Shown piece by piece: positions 15,499-22,866 of a DNA stretch of 23,063 nucleotides. A program made the position numbers and the translations under genes. The first letter of the stretch is position 1. Each line of letters starts with the position of its first letter. Under the pieces are notes generated by a model. It saw only the letters and a program-made list of their open reading frames with translations. It did not search any database and was not told the DNA's origin. The DNA comes from an uncultured Akkermansia sp. GTDB lineage: Bacteria; Verrucomicrobiota; Verrucomicrobiia; Verrucomicrobiales; Akkermansiaceae. The stretch covers positions 1-23,063 of the forward strand of contig CAJGDB010000021.1 in the NCBI GenBank assembly GCA_904502165.1, given 5' to 3'.

Positions 15499-15674
15499 AT
15501 ATATCTGAACGAGCGAAGCGAGTAAAGTTTAACTGACTTTGCAAAGCAAAGGAAATTTCGCTGAGGGCAAAGCCCGAAGTTTCGCCGACCGGAGGGAGGG
15601 TTTCACGGAGCAGCTTGCTGCGACTTATTTCGAGAGAAGTGAAACTTCGCAGAGCAGCTTGCTGCGACTTATTT
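15499..15674. repeat. Hairpin-rich mosaic repeat, copy 2
   Basis: This copy follows copy 1 in tandem. It lacks the last third of the unit and ends in a duplicated GCAGC-2-GCTGC-GACTTATTT module. Positions 15551-15655 are identical to 16090-16194 in copy 3, a 105-bp perfect direct repeat flanking the four-helix-bundle gene. The stop codon of that gene (15671-15669) is supplied by this repeat. Confidence 0.85.
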
Positions 15675-16044
15675 CTGCTTTGCCTTATTAGATGAATCAA
15701 GCCTTGTTTTAATGCTGGAAATGAGCATAAATCGAATTTCTCCGGCTTTTTTTCGTAAAAGCTGTGCGTCTTCTGCCAAATGGGGCATGCTTTCGCTTAA
15801 TATCGTAAGCCAATATTCGGTTTCGTGGCATTCCTTCAGCGCTATGCGGAGTTTATGAATGAAATCGTCGCTGCTTTCTGCGTAGGTTGCTTCATGTATA
15901 TTTGGCACCAATTGCTGTAGCTGCGCGAGCTAACTGGTTTTTGAGGTAGCTTTTTTTCTCGATATGGTCATATAGATGAACGATACTGACGGATAGAGAA
16001 ATAGATGTTCTTAAAAGTTTTCCTTTTTTGGTTGAGGTTTGCAT
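15669..16044 (-). pseudogene. S23/four-helix-bundle family protein gene, frameshifted
   Basis: From the ATG at 16044 the frame reads MQTSTKKGKLLRTSISL and continues to QLARAATAIGA, then hits a stop at 15894. Dropping one base in the AAA at 15903-15901 restores NIHEATYAESSDDFIHKLRI, followed by ALKECHETEYWLTILSE, up to the stop at 15669. The combined protein of about 124 residues has the exact plan of the S23/four-helix-bundle family (xxGTSIGANIxEA, then SKxDFIxKLxIALKExxETxYWL). That family is known from 23S rRNA intervening sequences, and Avd of diversity-generating retroelements has the same fold. The biochemical role is unknown, with nucleic-acid binding suspected for the fold. The gene fills almost all of the gap between repeat copies 2 and 3. 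A sequencing error in the A-run is the alternative to true decay; a GTG at 15911 could restart the second half. Confidence 0.8.
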
Positions 16045-16069
16045 GATCGGAGAGAAGATAGTGGTAATG

Positions 16070-16300
16070 ATAAACTTCGCAGAGCTCAGGGAAATTTCGC
16101 TGAGGGCAAAGCCCGAAGTTTCGCCGACCGGAGGGAGGGTTTCACGGAGCAGCTTGCTGCGACTTATTTCGAGAGAAGTGAAACTTCGCAGAGCTCAGAG
16201 AAATTTCGCTGCGCTCAACGAAACTTCGTTGGAACTCAGTGAAATTTCGGCTCTGCGAGCCTCAGAGTTGATTTGTGTGGTGGTGTGGTGATGATGAATA
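16070..16300. repeat. Hairpin-rich mosaic repeat, copy 3
   Basis: This copy lies on the other side of the four-helix-bundle gene, in the same orientation as copies 1 and 2. It starts within the AAACTTCGCAGAGCTCAG module, contains the 105-bp stretch shared with copy 2 and the 66-bp stretch shared with copy 1, and ends with the same GATGATGAATA boundary (16290-16300) as copy 1. An 87-codon plus-strand ORF crossing it is considered a by-product of the repeat. Confidence 0.85.
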
Positions 16301-16302
16301 GG

Positions 16303-16388
16303 ATATCTGACCGAAGTTTCTCCGATCGGAGGGAGGGTTTCACGGAGCAGCTTGCTGCGACTTATTTCTCGGCTCTGCGAGCCTCAGA
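16303..16388. repeat. Hairpin-rich mosaic repeat, partial copy 4
   Basis: A shortened copy that joins the unit start (ATATCTGA) to an internal module (GGAGGGAGGGTTTCACGG and following) and then to the terminal GGCTC-3-GAGCC hairpin (16371-16383). That hairpin lies 11 bp after the sufD stop codon and may help end the suf transcript. Confidence 0.75.
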
Positions 16389-16393
16389 TGGGG

Positions 16394-17527
16394 TCAGAAA
16401 GGCGCGTTGAACTTGTTATCCACTTCTTCCACGAAGCCGAGAGCAATGAGTTTGTGGGCATCGTGTTCAGAAATGCCGCGGGATTGCAGGTAGAAGAGCT
16501 GTTCCTCATCCATGGGGCCGGAGGCGCTGCCGTGCGAGCAGCGTACCTTATCTGCCAGAATCTCCAGGCCGGGCAGGGAATTGACCGTGGCATCCTCGCT
16601 GAGCATGAGGTTGCGGTTGCTCTGGTAGGCATCGGTGTTATGTGCACCGGGCGCTACATAGATATTACCGGCAAAAGTGGCGGTGGCTTTGTCCTCCAGC
16701 ACGTTTTTGTAAAGAAGATTGCTTACGGCTCCACCTGCATGGTGTACCTGGCGGGTGTGCTGGTCAAGCACCATATGCTCCAGTGGTGTATTGGAGGAAT
16801 AGAGCTGAGTGTCAGAGCCTTCGGTATAGATTTCGGCTATTGTTTCTTCACGGGCCCAGTCAAGATTCAGGAAATTGGTGAGGTGACGCACCTCGCCACC
16901 CATGTTCTGAATATTGGTGATGACCATGCAGCGCCCCTGTACCTGTTCCACACCGGGGCAGAAAGCGTGCAGCTCTACCTTGAGTCTGGCACCCTCTGCC
17001 ACCTGGATGTTGCGGGCGGCGAAGATGGTGGCCCCGTTTTCGCAGTGAATGTTTTCAATGATATGGGCCTGCACTCCGGGAGCAGCCATGATGAAAGTGC
17101 TGGGGGTGTAGAGTCCGGAGCTGCGGTAGTTGATGATGATAGGTGAATCGTAGCTCTTTTCAAGATACAGGGCATAGCCCTTGCCAAAGCGCTTGAGGTG
17201 AAGCCCGAGCAGGGCATCGGACCCGATGGTGGGCATGAGCATTTCTGTCTGGCGCAGGTCATCATCCTCGGGGGTGAGGCGAACAGCCTCCTCATCGCAG
17301 CCCTGAATTTCGGCAGAGCCTGTATCGGGCGTGTTGCCCTGCAGTAATTCTGCCAGTTCCTTAGCGTATTTGTGCGGGCGGCCGAAGCGCCAGTCTTCGT
17401 TGAGACGGTTGGGAATCTCTGCCTTCTCAAACCGGGCCTTGCTTTCAGCGAGTGCAGCGTTGAGTTTTGCCTCGGCTTCGGCCAGGGCGAAGGCTTCTTC
17501 CATGCTCATGTTCTGGGGGAAATCCAT
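16394..17527 (-). CDS. sufD: Fe-S cluster assembly protein SufD
   Basis: This 377-residue protein is SufD, partner of SufB in the SufBC2D scaffold on which Fe-S clusters are built; SufD is thought to help iron entry. The N-terminal helical part includes IPNRLNEDWRFGRPHKY, a family pattern (RxEDWR-like). The middle is the repetitive right-handed beta-helix core. The C-terminus has VRCSHGSASGPMDEEQLFYLQSRGI, containing the conserved His332 that corresponds to the functionally important His360 of E. coli SufD. It starts 24 bp after sufB and is the last suf gene here: no sufS, sufE or sufU follows. Downstream are the partial repeat copy 4 and the rest of the repeat cassette. Confidence 0.93.
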   Translation of the reverse strand: MDFPQNMSMEEAFALAEAEAKLNAALAESKARFEKAEIPNRLNEDWRFGRPHKYAKELAELLQGNTPDTGSAEIQGCDEEAVRLTPEDDDLRQTEMLMPTIGSDALLGLHLKRFGKGYALYLEKSYDSPIIINYRSSGLYTPSTFIMAAPGVQAHIIENIHCENGATIFAARNIQVAEGARLKVELHAFCPGVEQVQGRCMVITNIQNMGGEVRHLTNFLNLDWAREETIAEIYTEGSDTQLYSSNTPLEHMVLDQHTRQVHHAGGAVSNLLYKNVLEDKATATFAGNIYVAPGAHNTDAYQSNRNLMLSEDATVNSLPGLEILADKVRCSHGSASGPMDEEQLFYLQSRGISEHDAHKLIALGFVEEVDNKFNAPF

Positions 17528-17551
17528 AGTGTGATGCGGTGCAGTTGGGGG

Positions 17552-18952
17552 TTAGCCGATGGAATCCTCCATCTCCAGGTCGATGAGGCGGCGAAGCTCC
17601 ACGGAGTATTCCATGGGGAATTCCTTCACCAGGTCGTTAATGAAGCCGTTTACTGCCAGACTCATGGCCTGTGCGCGGGTGAGCCCGCGCTGCTGCAGGT
17701 AGAAGAGCATCTCCTCATCCACCTGGGAGACAGAGGCCTCGTGCTGCACGGCGCTGGCATTGCCGTTCACGGTGATGGCGGGGTAGGTGTCTGTGCGGCT
17801 GGCGGCGTTGATGAGCAGGGCATCGCATTCGGTGTTGTTCTTGCAGCCCTTCATACCCTTGAGAACCTTCACCTCACCGCGGTAGCTGGCGCGACCCTCG
17901 CCGATGGAGATGGACTTGGCCACGATGTTGGAGGTGGTTTCGGGAGCGGCATGAATCATGCGGGCGCCGGTATCCTGCAGCTGGCCGCTGTGCGCCAGAG
18001 AAATGCTGACCACCTCGCCACGGGCGCGGCGGCCCTGCAGCACCACGGCAGGGTATTTCATGGTGAGCCCGGAGCCCAGGTTGCAGTCAATCCAGCGAAT
18101 TTCGGCATCCTCCATGGCCAGACCGCGCTGAATCACCAGGTTGTACACATTGGTGGACCAGTTCTGCACGGTGACATATTGGATTTTCGCCCCCTTGAGA
18201 GCCACAAGCTCCACCACGCCGGAGTGCAGGGTAGCGCTATCGTACTGCGGGGCGGTGCAACCCTCCATGTACATGAGTTCAGCGCCTTCATCGGCAATGA
18301 TGAGGGTGCGCTCGAACTGCCCCATGCTTTCGGAGTTGATGCGGAAGTAGGCCTGCAGCGGCTGGGCGAGTTTTACGCCCTTGGGCACGTAGATGAATGA
18401 CCCGCCGGAGAATGCAGCGTGGTTGAGGGCCGAGAATTTGTTGTCGCCTACGGGAATGACCTTGCCGAACCAGGGGCGGAAGATGTGCTCGTATTCCTTG
18501 AGGCCTTCTGTGGAGTTCACAAAGATGACGCCCTGCTTCTGCAGCTCCTCGCGCATGTTGGTGTAGGCGGTCTCAGAGTCGTACTGGGCATCCACACCGG
18601 CCAGGAAGGCGCGTTCCTGCTCCGGCACGCCGAGGCGCTCGAAGGTGCGTTTCATGTCCTCCGGCACTTCGTCCCAGCTGCGGCTGGGGGTGGCACCATG
18701 CGAGAGATAGTAGCGGAAGTTCTCGAAATCTACATTACGGATGTCCTCAGGTGCCCAGTGGTAGGGCATGGGCATTTCATTGAACTTGCGGAGGGCATCC
18801 TTACGGAACTGGCGCAGCCAGTCCGGTTCGCCCTTGGCATCGCAGATGTAGTCAATCGTCTCTTCTGTGAGACCATAGCCTGCATCGTACTTGTGATTCT
18901 CCGGCATGGAGAATGCACCGCGGGTATCCCTCTGGAAAGCGGATTCGTCCAT
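17552..18952 (-). CDS. sufB: Fe-S cluster assembly scaffold SufB
   Basis: This 466-residue protein matches SufB, the cluster-bearing scaffold subunit, in length and throughout its sequence. Landmarks are the N-terminal GLTEETIDYICDAKGEPDWL, the YYLSHGATPSRSWDEVP segment, YVPKGVKLAQPLQAYFRIN (189-207), the Cys376 in NNTECDALL that corresponds to the essential cluster/persulfide Cys405 of E. coli, and VQHEASVSQVDEEMLFYLQQRGL (402-424) with the conserved His-Glu pair. Its ATG shares one base with the sufC stop (TGATG at 18954-18950), so the genes are translationally coupled. SufB and SufD are homologous and share the DEExLFYLQxRG ending. Confidence 0.96.
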   Translation of the reverse strand: MDESAFQRDTRGAFSMPENHKYDAGYGLTEETIDYICDAKGEPDWLRQFRKDALRKFNEMPMPYHWAPEDIRNVDFENFRYYLSHGATPSRSWDEVPEDMKRTFERLGVPEQERAFLAGVDAQYDSETAYTNMREELQKQGVIFVNSTEGLKEYEHIFRPWFGKVIPVGDNKFSALNHAAFSGGSFIYVPKGVKLAQPLQAYFRINSESMGQFERTLIIADEGAELMYMEGCTAPQYDSATLHSGVVELVALKGAKIQYVTVQNWSTNVYNLVIQRGLAMEDAEIRWIDCNLGSGLTMKYPAVVLQGRRARGEVVSISLAHSGQLQDTGARMIHAAPETTSNIVAKSISIGEGRASYRGEVKVLKGMKGCKNNTECDALLINAASRTDTYPAITVNGNASAVQHEASVSQVDEEMLFYLQQRGLTRAQAMSLAVNGFINDLVKEFPMEYSVELRRLIDLEMEDSIG

Positions 18953-19701
18953 CAGGCCTCCTCGTTCTTCAGAAAATCAAAGCCATGCTGCTCGATGTGG
19001 TCTACCAGCTCGAAACCGGCTGTTCGCACAATTTCACCCTTGTAGAGCACATGCACCACATCCGGGCGGATGTAATCGAGCAGGCGCTTGTAGTGCGTGA
19101 TGACCAGGAAACTGCGGAAGGGGGCGCGCATGGCGTTCACGCCCTCAGAAACAATGCGGAGGGCATCCACATCCAGCCCGCTGTCTGTTTCATCCAGAAT
19201 GGCGTAGCTGGGGTTGAGCATCATCATCTGCAGAATGTCATTGCGCTTCTTTTCACCGCCGGAGAAGCCTTCATTCACGGCTCGGGCGGTGAACTTCGGG
19301 TCCATGCCCAGCTGCTTCATCTTGCCGCGCAGTTCCTTGTAGAAGCCCACGGCGTCAATCTCCTCGCCCTTGGGCAGGCGGGCCTGCAGCGCGGCTCGCA
19401 TGAAGTTGGCATTGGTCACACCCGGTACTTCCACAGGGTACTGGAATGCCAGGAAGAGCCCGGCGCGGCTGCGTTCATCCACACTCATGGAGAGAAGGTC
19501 CATGCCGTCCAGCTCTGCGCTGCCGGCGGTGACTTCGTAATCCGGGTGGCCGCAGAGCACTTTTGAAAGGGTGGATTTGCCGGATCCGTTCGGTCCCATG
19601 ATGGCATGCACCTCACCCTTAGTGATTTCCAGATTGATTCCGTTGAGAATCGGTGCGCCGTCCTTTACACGCGCATGAAGATTTTTGATGACCAGACTCA
19701 T
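18952..19701 (-). CDS. sufC: Fe-S assembly ATPase SufC
   Basis: This 249-residue ABC-type ATPase drives conformational change of the SufBC2D complex in the cytoplasm; it is not a transporter. Walker A is GPNGSGKST (36-44), the Q-loop Gln is at 87 (AFQYPVEVPG), the ABC signature is FSGGEKKRND (146-155), Walker B with the catalytic Glu171 is AILDETDSGLD (167-177), and the switch His is 203. FSGGEKKRN and ILDETDSGLD are diagnostic of SufC among ABC ATPases. It starts 12 bp after the Fur-family gene and overlaps sufB by one base, so the four genes form one operon. Confidence 0.97.
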   Translation of the reverse strand: MSLVIKNLHARVKDGAPILNGINLEITKGEVHAIMGPNGSGKSTLSKVLCGHPDYEVTAGSAELDGMDLLSMSVDERSRAGLFLAFQYPVEVPGVTNANFMRAALQARLPKGEEIDAVGFYKELRGKMKQLGMDPKFTARAVNEGFSGGEKKRNDILQMMMLNPSYAILDETDSGLDVDALRIVSEGVNAMRAPFRSFLVITHYKRLLDYIRPDVVHVLYKGEIVRTAGFELVDHIEQHGFDFLKNEEA

Positions 19702-19713
19702 TGCTGCTGGTAA

Positions 19714-20142
19714 TTATACAGGAACATTGCCGTGGAGGCAAGCGTCCATGCGTGTCACGCAGGTGCCTTCCGGTAAATCAAACACATCTTCTGGCCGCAA
19801 TCCCGGCTTGAGCTGGATGTCCAGCACGCGGTTGCTGGTGTCGTCCAGCAGGTGGACGTGTGGCTCCAGGTTCGGGCAGAAGCGAGAGGGGCCATTGTCG
19901 AAATTCAGGTGGTTGATGATACCAGCCTCTGCCATGGTTTCCAGACAGTTATAGACTGTGGCCAGCGAGATGCCCGGCATGTGTGCCTTGGTTCGCTCGA
20001 AAATAAGGGCGGCGGTGGGGTGGTCGTGCGAGGCAAGAATTGTCTCTAATACGGCGCGGCGCTGCTGTGTCATGCGTACTCCGGCGCGGCGTACCAGACT
20101 CGTGGCCATGCTTCTGTTGCTGCTTGATTTTGAATTGACCAT
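19714..20142 (-). CDS. Fur-family (Irr-like) transcriptional regulator heading the suf operon
   Basis: From the ATG at 20142 this is a 142-residue Fur-superfamily repressor. The winged helix is RMTQQRRAVLETILASHDHPTAALIFERTKAHMPGISLATVYNCLETMAEAGII, followed by the dimerisation domain. Where Fur/PerR/Zur carry HHH and a structural-zinc CxxC, this protein has EPHVHLLDDTSNRVLDIQ: the CxxC is absent and the pattern is closer to Irr of alphaproteobacteria, which senses iron through haem. It leads the sufCBD operon, so the likely job is iron- or Fe-S-dependent control of Fe-S assembly and of itself. The upstream ATG at 20160 is rejected because a perfect TATAAT overlaps it. What metal or cofactor it senses is inference. 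Confidence 0.85.
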   Translation of the reverse strand: MVNSKSSSNRSMATSLVRRAGVRMTQQRRAVLETILASHDHPTAALIFERTKAHMPGISLATVYNCLETMAEAGIINHLNFDNGPSRFCPNLEPHVHLLDDTSNRVLDIQLKPGLRPEDVFDLPEGTCVTRMDACLHGNVPV

Positions 20143-20158
20143 AAGTGTTGTTGCGTGC

Positions 20159-20187
20159 ATTATATCGAATCATTCTAGATTAGACAA
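20159..20187 (-). promoter_or_regulatory. suf operon promoter with a Fur-type 7-1-7 dyad in the spacer
   Basis: On the minus strand TTGTCT (20187-20182) and a perfect TATAAT (20164-20159) have a 17-bp spacer. The spacer holds CTAGAATGATTCGAT (20178-20164), a 7-1-7 dyad with the GAAT-G-ATTC core that resembles Fur/PerR boxes. This suggests autoregulation. The -10 ends 16 nt before the ATG at 20142. Confidence 0.65.
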
Positions 20188-20188
20188 G

Positions 20189-20230
20189 AAAAAAGGTCGT
20201 GCGTGTCACATTTTGCAGACACGCACGACC
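20189..20230 (-). terminator. Intrinsic terminator of the second GH36-like gene (minus strand)
   Basis: A perfect 13-bp stem (20195-20207 with 20218-20230) and a 10-nt loop, followed on the minus strand by TTTTTT (complement of 20189-20194). It ends the gene at 20277-22832 just before the suf promoter and insulates the operon from it. Confidence 0.93.
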
Positions 20231-20276
20231 AGGGAGGGGGGTAGACAGATTTACTGCCTGTATTGTTTCTGAGAGC

Positions 20277-22832
20277 TTAGTTGGCAGGGGCTCCTTCCCA
20301 CACAAAGACCTCCATGGGCTTGAGGGTGAAGCAGACCGGGGTGTCCACATCTACCACAGTATCGGTAATGCCAGGCAGGGGGCGCTGGTCGCTGAAGGAA
20401 TTGCGGAGAATGACGGCACCCTTGACAGAGGGTGGCACATCCAGCACTTCGCGGAGCGTGGTAGTGAGGGTCCTGGCCTTGCCGGAGGAATTGCGGAGGG
20501 TCAGAACGCACTTGGCGGGGTTCCACGCAGCCCAGCCGTAAATATCGCCATCCATCCGGGTGCGGTCCCAGGGATTACCGCCCACCCAGTGAATGTCTGC
20601 CAGAACATCCTTGTTGGAGCGAATCCACTGAATGCACTTGGCGAGTTCATCCCAGAGCATGCCGTCTTTCTGCCCCATGAGGTCCTGGTCCACATAAAGT
20701 TCCTGCAGGGAAGAACCGAAACCGAAGGCTGTCCGCATTTCCTTGATGCAGTTGGCGGGGTCCTTGCTCATGACCCGGGGCGGCCCGTTCTTCGTGATGA
20801 TGAGGCCATGGGTCATGATGGAGTTGAGGGGGCAGAACGGAGCACCTGTTACATAGACTTCATGCACCAGACGATCGCGGTAGGTCATCCATTTATCACG
20901 GGCATCGCCCACATTGCCTTCCTGGCCGAAGTCATTCTCCTGACGCCATGTGGCATCCGAGAACTGAACCCAGAACGGGCTGGCCCACGTACCTACCGTG
21001 GTATTGAGATAAATGTCCGGGCGGGCCTGGCGGAGCGCTGTAAGCACGCGGATGATGCCCTCTGCATCTTCTGTATTGCCGGGCCCCTTGGCATGGAATT
21101 TATCAGAGATACCGTCGAACTTGAAGTAGCGCATATCGTAGTCGCGTACCATCTGGGAGCAGCGGCCGATGAAGGCATCGAAGTATTCCTTGTTGGACAG
21201 CTGGAAGTTGCCAATCTGGTTGTCGGGGTGATTGCGATTCCAGAAACCAAGACGGAGGCTCTTGGCATGGCCGTATCCACCGACCGGACCAAGCCAGGTG
21301 CCGATACCTGCTTTCATGGTGCCGGCCAGTACGTTGTACAGTTCAAAGCCGTTGGGGAAGCCGCTGTGGAAGCCCCAGAGGCTGTTGAAGTCGTCCCAGC
21401 CGTCATCAATCACGAAGGCATCGATGGTGGTGTTACGCTTCTTGTACAACTCGCGGTACCAGGTGCTGATAGTCTTGAGCTGCCAGTGCTCGCTGTTGCG
21501 CTTCAGCGGGTCCGGGTTGTTATTGATGGTAATGCCGATTTCGTACCAGTCATTGTAGTGTATGAAGGGGCGGTAGGGAACGGCGCGTTCGCGCTCGCTG
21601 TATGCCAGGAAAGAGCGGCGCTGCTGCCCCGGAGCAACAAGTCCGAGCACGGAAGATACCTTCCATGAATCCCCGGCTTGCAGAGGTGCCTTGCGCTGCC
21701 AGATACCCTTTACCAGTCGCTCGGGCGTGTTGTCAATGACAGATTCCTCCTTTGCAAGGGGCAGGGAAAGCACGATATTACCTGCGCTGGTGATGCTTTC
21801 TGTGCGGGTTTCCACCCAGTAGCGGAGTTTGTATTCACCTGCTGCCGGTACGGTGATGTGGTAGGTGTTGGCATTGCCTGTATGGCCGGTGCTGCCCTTG
21901 TGCACATCTTCGCTTACCACGGCATCTGCATTGTCGAGAAGTTGCACACCCAGTATATTGAGCCGGTGCGTGCCGCTCTTGTACTGGAACGTGATATTGC
22001 AGTCACCTCCCTTTTCGAATCTGACAGGTCCTTCTGCTGTGCGCAGATAAACCATGACAGGCCCGTGCTTGTCGCTGTAGGTCTTGCCATACTGCTTCTC
22101 GAACGATGCCGGAATGCTGAATGCATCGGCAAAGGATTCCGGCATCCATGCGCCGGGATTCCAGGGTGTTTCCACTTTTCCCTGAGAACCCGCAGTCATT
22201 ATGGACATAGGGGTTTCCAGCCCTGCAAAAATCTTGTTGTTCATCACAATCCGCCCATGCGTGGTGTTGCCGGAAATGGTGGGTGTGGTGCCACCAGTGA
22301 CATGGCATTGCTGTGCCGTGATGGTGCTGATGTAACTTTCTCTGGCGGCGGTGATGTTGAGCTCCTGGCGGAGGTAGTGTGAGCCATCCCTCAAAACAGC
22401 CTTCCATTGTACCTGGAAGGAAGCATCCGGTGCGCTGAAGGTTGCAGTCAGAGCCTTACCCGGGAGCTTGCTGGAGAGTTTGACTGCTGATTCATCGGGC
22501 GTGAGTGTTTCGGAATTGACAGAGTGGCATTTCATGTTGGCCGGTGTGTACACCTTGCCATCAATCATTCTGATAGAGAAGATGGGGAGAGAGTCGGCAT
22601 TGAGCAGTTCTTCTCCCCCGGCTGTTTTCAGCGAGGTGAGACTCACTCCTTTGCTGCCACCCTGGTAGCTGGCGGTAAAGAGTTTGTTGTTCAGTGTTCC
22701 TGTCCAGTTGTTTTTGTAGCCCTTCAGGCTGGATTGCGCTTCTGCCGGGGCCGTGCCGGGATAGTCGACAGACGCACAGACTACGCCTGTGCTCAGGGCA
22801 CTTGTCAGGAGTAAGGAAAGAAAGGTACGCAT
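20277..22832 (-). CDS. Secreted clan GH-D (GH36-like) glycoside hydrolase, paralogue of the one at 8326-10950
   Basis: From the ATG at 22832 this is an 851-residue exported enzyme. MRTFLSLLLTSALSTGVVCA is a good signal peptide. A TTG at 22856 would add eight residues without signal character, though it sits nearer the promoter. The catalytic region repeats the GH-D layout of the paralogue: VIDDGWD (474-480), YFKFDG with presumed nucleophile Asp573, and FSDATWR with presumed acid/base Asp626. The segment from SFLAYSERERAV through NNNPDPL is nearly the same in both. Likely activity is alpha-galactosidase or alpha-N-acetylgalactosaminidase-type on host glycans, but the substrate is not shown by sequence. 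Unlike the paralogue it ends plainly after EVFVWEGAPAN with no charged tail. It forms a single-gene unit with its own promoter and terminator. Confidence 0.8.
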   Translation of the reverse strand: MRTFLSLLLTSALSTGVVCASVDYPGTAPAEAQSSLKGYKNNWTGTLNNKLFTASYQGGSKGVSLTSLKTAGGEELLNADSLPIFSIRMIDGKVYTPANMKCHSVNSETLTPDESAVKLSSKLPGKALTATFSAPDASFQVQWKAVLRDGSHYLRQELNITAARESYISTITAQQCHVTGGTTPTISGNTTHGRIVMNNKIFAGLETPMSIMTAGSQGKVETPWNPGAWMPESFADAFSIPASFEKQYGKTYSDKHGPVMVYLRTAEGPVRFEKGGDCNITFQYKSGTHRLNILGVQLLDNADAVVSEDVHKGSTGHTGNANTYHITVPAAGEYKLRYWVETRTESITSAGNIVLSLPLAKEESVIDNTPERLVKGIWQRKAPLQAGDSWKVSSVLGLVAPGQQRRSFLAYSERERAVPYRPFIHYNDWYEIGITINNNPDPLKRNSEHWQLKTISTWYRELYKKRNTTIDAFVIDDGWDDFNSLWGFHSGFPNGFELYNVLAGTMKAGIGTWLGPVGGYGHAKSLRLGFWNRNHPDNQIGNFQLSNKEYFDAFIGRCSQMVRDYDMRYFKFDGISDKFHAKGPGNTEDAEGIIRVLTALRQARPDIYLNTTVGTWASPFWVQFSDATWRQENDFGQEGNVGDARDKWMTYRDRLVHEVYVTGAPFCPLNSIMTHGLIITKNGPPRVMSKDPANCIKEMRTAFGFGSSLQELYVDQDLMGQKDGMLWDELAKCIQWIRSNKDVLADIHWVGGNPWDRTRMDGDIYGWAAWNPAKCVLTLRNSSGKARTLTTTLREVLDVPPSVKGAVILRNSFSDQRPLPGITDTVVDVDTPVCFTLKPMEVFVWEGAPAN

Positions 22833-22866
22833 ATCGGGGGTGGAGGATGGTATCAATTAGTACTTT

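Noticed and set aside
15467..15700. 77-codon minus-strand ORF across repeat copy 2
   Set aside because: It is again translated repeat sequence and overlaps the end of the four-helix-bundle gene in another frame.
15669..16044. Complete diversity-generating retroelement around the Avd-like fold protein
   Set aside because: No reverse transcriptase gene, template repeat with A-biased variation, or variable-repeat target gene was seen in the window.
16028..16291. 87-codon plus-strand ORF across repeat copy 3
   Set aside because: It is made almost entirely of the repeat, which lacks stops in several frames on both strands; its start lies in the antisense of the four-helix-bundle gene. No sign of independent coding function.
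15243..16388. CRISPR array
   Set aside because: Repeat copies are long (about 80-250 bp), mosaic and few, with no regular spacer length and no cas genes nearby.
20199..21668. 489-codon plus-strand ORF opposite the second GH36-like gene
   Set aside because: Antisense shadow of a well-supported gene, and it reads through that gene's terminator hairpin. A similar 366-codon shadow lies opposite the first GH36-like gene (8317-9417).
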